A stretch of 64,000 bases of DNA from Ramlibacter sp. PS4R-6 (GTDB lineage: Bacteria > Pseudomonadota > Gammaproteobacteria > Burkholderiales > Burkholderiaceae_C), in assembly GCF_037572775.1 (NCBI RefSeq), contig NZ_JBBHKA010000001.1, positions 248,001-312,000 of the forward strand, read 5' to 3'. Each line of letters begins with the position of its first letter. Within the stretch, counting starts at the first letter, position 1. The notes below the pieces were generated by a model. The model saw nothing but the letters and a program-made list of their open reading frames with translations, was not told the DNA's origin and did not search any database. Below are positions 63,427 through 64,000 of this stretch, one piece after another. Position numbers and translations under genes: made by a program.

Positions 63427-64000
63427 ATGAAGAAGTTCACCAATCTTCCGAGCGACGTCGTCTACGAAAGCGCACTGGGCTTTGCCGCGGCCCATGCGGA
63501 CATCGTCACGCTCAACGTCGACCCGCTCTTCGTCGCCCGCAAGCATCCCAACCGCAACAAGGTGGCCCTGGTCTCGGGCGGCGGCTCGGGGCATGAGCCG
63601 CTGCACATCGGCTACGTCGGCGCCGGCATGCTCGATGCGGCCTGCCCCGGCGAGGTGTTCACCTCGCCGACCCCCGACCAGATGCTCGCGGCGTGCAAGG
63701 CCGTGGCGGGCGACGCCGGCGTCCTCTACATCGTCAAGAACTACGCCGGCGACGTCATGAACTTCCAGATGGCGATGGACATGATGGACCGGGAGTACGC
63801 CTCGGTGCTGGTCAACGACGACGTCTCGGTCGACACCGCCGGCCACAACGCCCAGCGGCGCGGCGTCGCGGGGACGGTGGTGGTCGAGAAGATCGTCGGG
63901 GCGGCCGCCGAGCGCGGCGCCAACCTCGCGGCGTGCAAGCGGCTCGCGGACCGGGTCAACGCGCACACCGCGTCGATGGGTGTCGCGTTCACCAGCTGCA
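63427..64000 (+). CDS. dhaK: dihydroxyacetone kinase subunit DhaK, second copy (partial)
   Basis: The first 191 codons of a second DhaK, cut by the window end. It has KVALVSGGGSGHEPLHIGYVGAGMLDAACPGEVFTSPTPDQML, in shortened blocks, and KNYAGDVMNFQM and the end ADRVNAHTASMGVAF. It is similar to, but clearly different from, the DhaK at 49265-50248. The substrate histidine lies beyond the window. ATG 63427 follows GAGGGG, 56 bases after the regulator stop, so they may be co-transcribed. A dhaL partner is expected downstream. Confidence 0.9.
   Translation, partial: MKKFTNLPSDVVYESALGFAAAHADIVTLNVDPLFVARKHPNRNKVALVSGGGSGHEPLHIGYVGAGMLDAACPGEVFTSPTPDQMLAACKAVAGDAGVLYIVKNYAGDVMNFQMAMDMMDREYASVLVNDDVSVDTAGHNAQRRGVAGTVVVEKIVGAAAERGANLAACKRLADRVNAHTASMGVAFTSC

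Overview
The window is a very GC-rich, densely packed stretch of a betaproteobacterial chromosome, most likely from the Burkholderiales, family Comamonadaceae (Ramlibacter/Variovorax-like). The evidence is the four tripartite-tricarboxylate-transporter-type (Bug/TctC) binding proteins without membrane partners, the phenylacetate genes, a DUF1840 protein, a Burkholderia-type porin, an FMN riboswitch in front of ribB, and many genes overlapping by ATGA or GTGA. This assignment is inferred from gene content. No tRNA, rRNA, CRISPR array, insertion sequence or prophage is visible, and no stretch without a gene exceeds about 300 bases.

Layout. Positions 1-5.3 kb hold two small unknown genes, a leftward paaG-paaI-paaK set with a divergent enoyl-CoA hydratase across a perfect 11-bp-arm palindrome, and ribB with its FMN riboswitch. 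From 5.3 to 13.4 kb, all leftward, come an EF-hand protein, a lipoprotein serine carboxypeptidase, an ABC exporter-like protein, a 5'-nucleotidase, an isolated gspF, and a benzoate/aminobenzoate-type CoA ligase with its MarR regulator. A cyclopropane-fatty-acid synthase and a DUF1840 gene face right at 13.5-15.1 kb. From 15 to 26 kb lie two Bug receptors and a large leftward operon: AMP-dependent ligase, LivG, LivH, LivM, LivK, LivF and a PaaK-like ligase, with a divergent Crp/Fnr regulator. This looks like uptake and CoA activation of an aromatic or fatty acid.

From 26 to 31.6 kb there is a glycosyltransferase, a 23S rRNA pseudouridine synthase, and a two-component system (small membrane protein, OmpR-type regulator, histidine kinase with a histidine-rich cytoplasmic tail) followed by a small exported protein. 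Both promoters of this locus carry NCTAAN repeats at exact 11-bp spacing with the same distance to a -10 box, so it looks like a self-regulating circuit with one visible target. From 31.6 to 38.5 kb come htpG, a ModA-like protein without a signal peptide, two more Bug receptors, a fumarylacetoacetate-hydrolase-family protein, and an overlapping pair made of an IsdG-like monooxygenase and a cobalamin-binding sensor with the Wx9EH photoreceptor signature. A large DUF4214 protein with six SWM-type repeats follows.

From 41 to 48 kb are srkA-like, DUF2855, ohr/ohrR, a glyoxalase-fold protein, ppc and a small unknown gene. From 48 to 64 kb is a coherent three-carbon (or polyol) utilisation region: a two-ATPase, two-permease ABC importer with a small membrane protein and binding protein, DhaL and DhaK, then GAPN-pyruvate kinase-enolase in one leftward operon with a porin, a divergent LacI-family regulator and the start of a second DhaK. 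The motif GATTGATTWA recurs before the ABC operon, the porin and the regulator, suggesting that the LacI protein governs the region. Together the genes could import a triose or polyol, phosphorylate it and carry it through non-phosphorylating GAPDH, enolase and pyruvate kinase to pyruvate.
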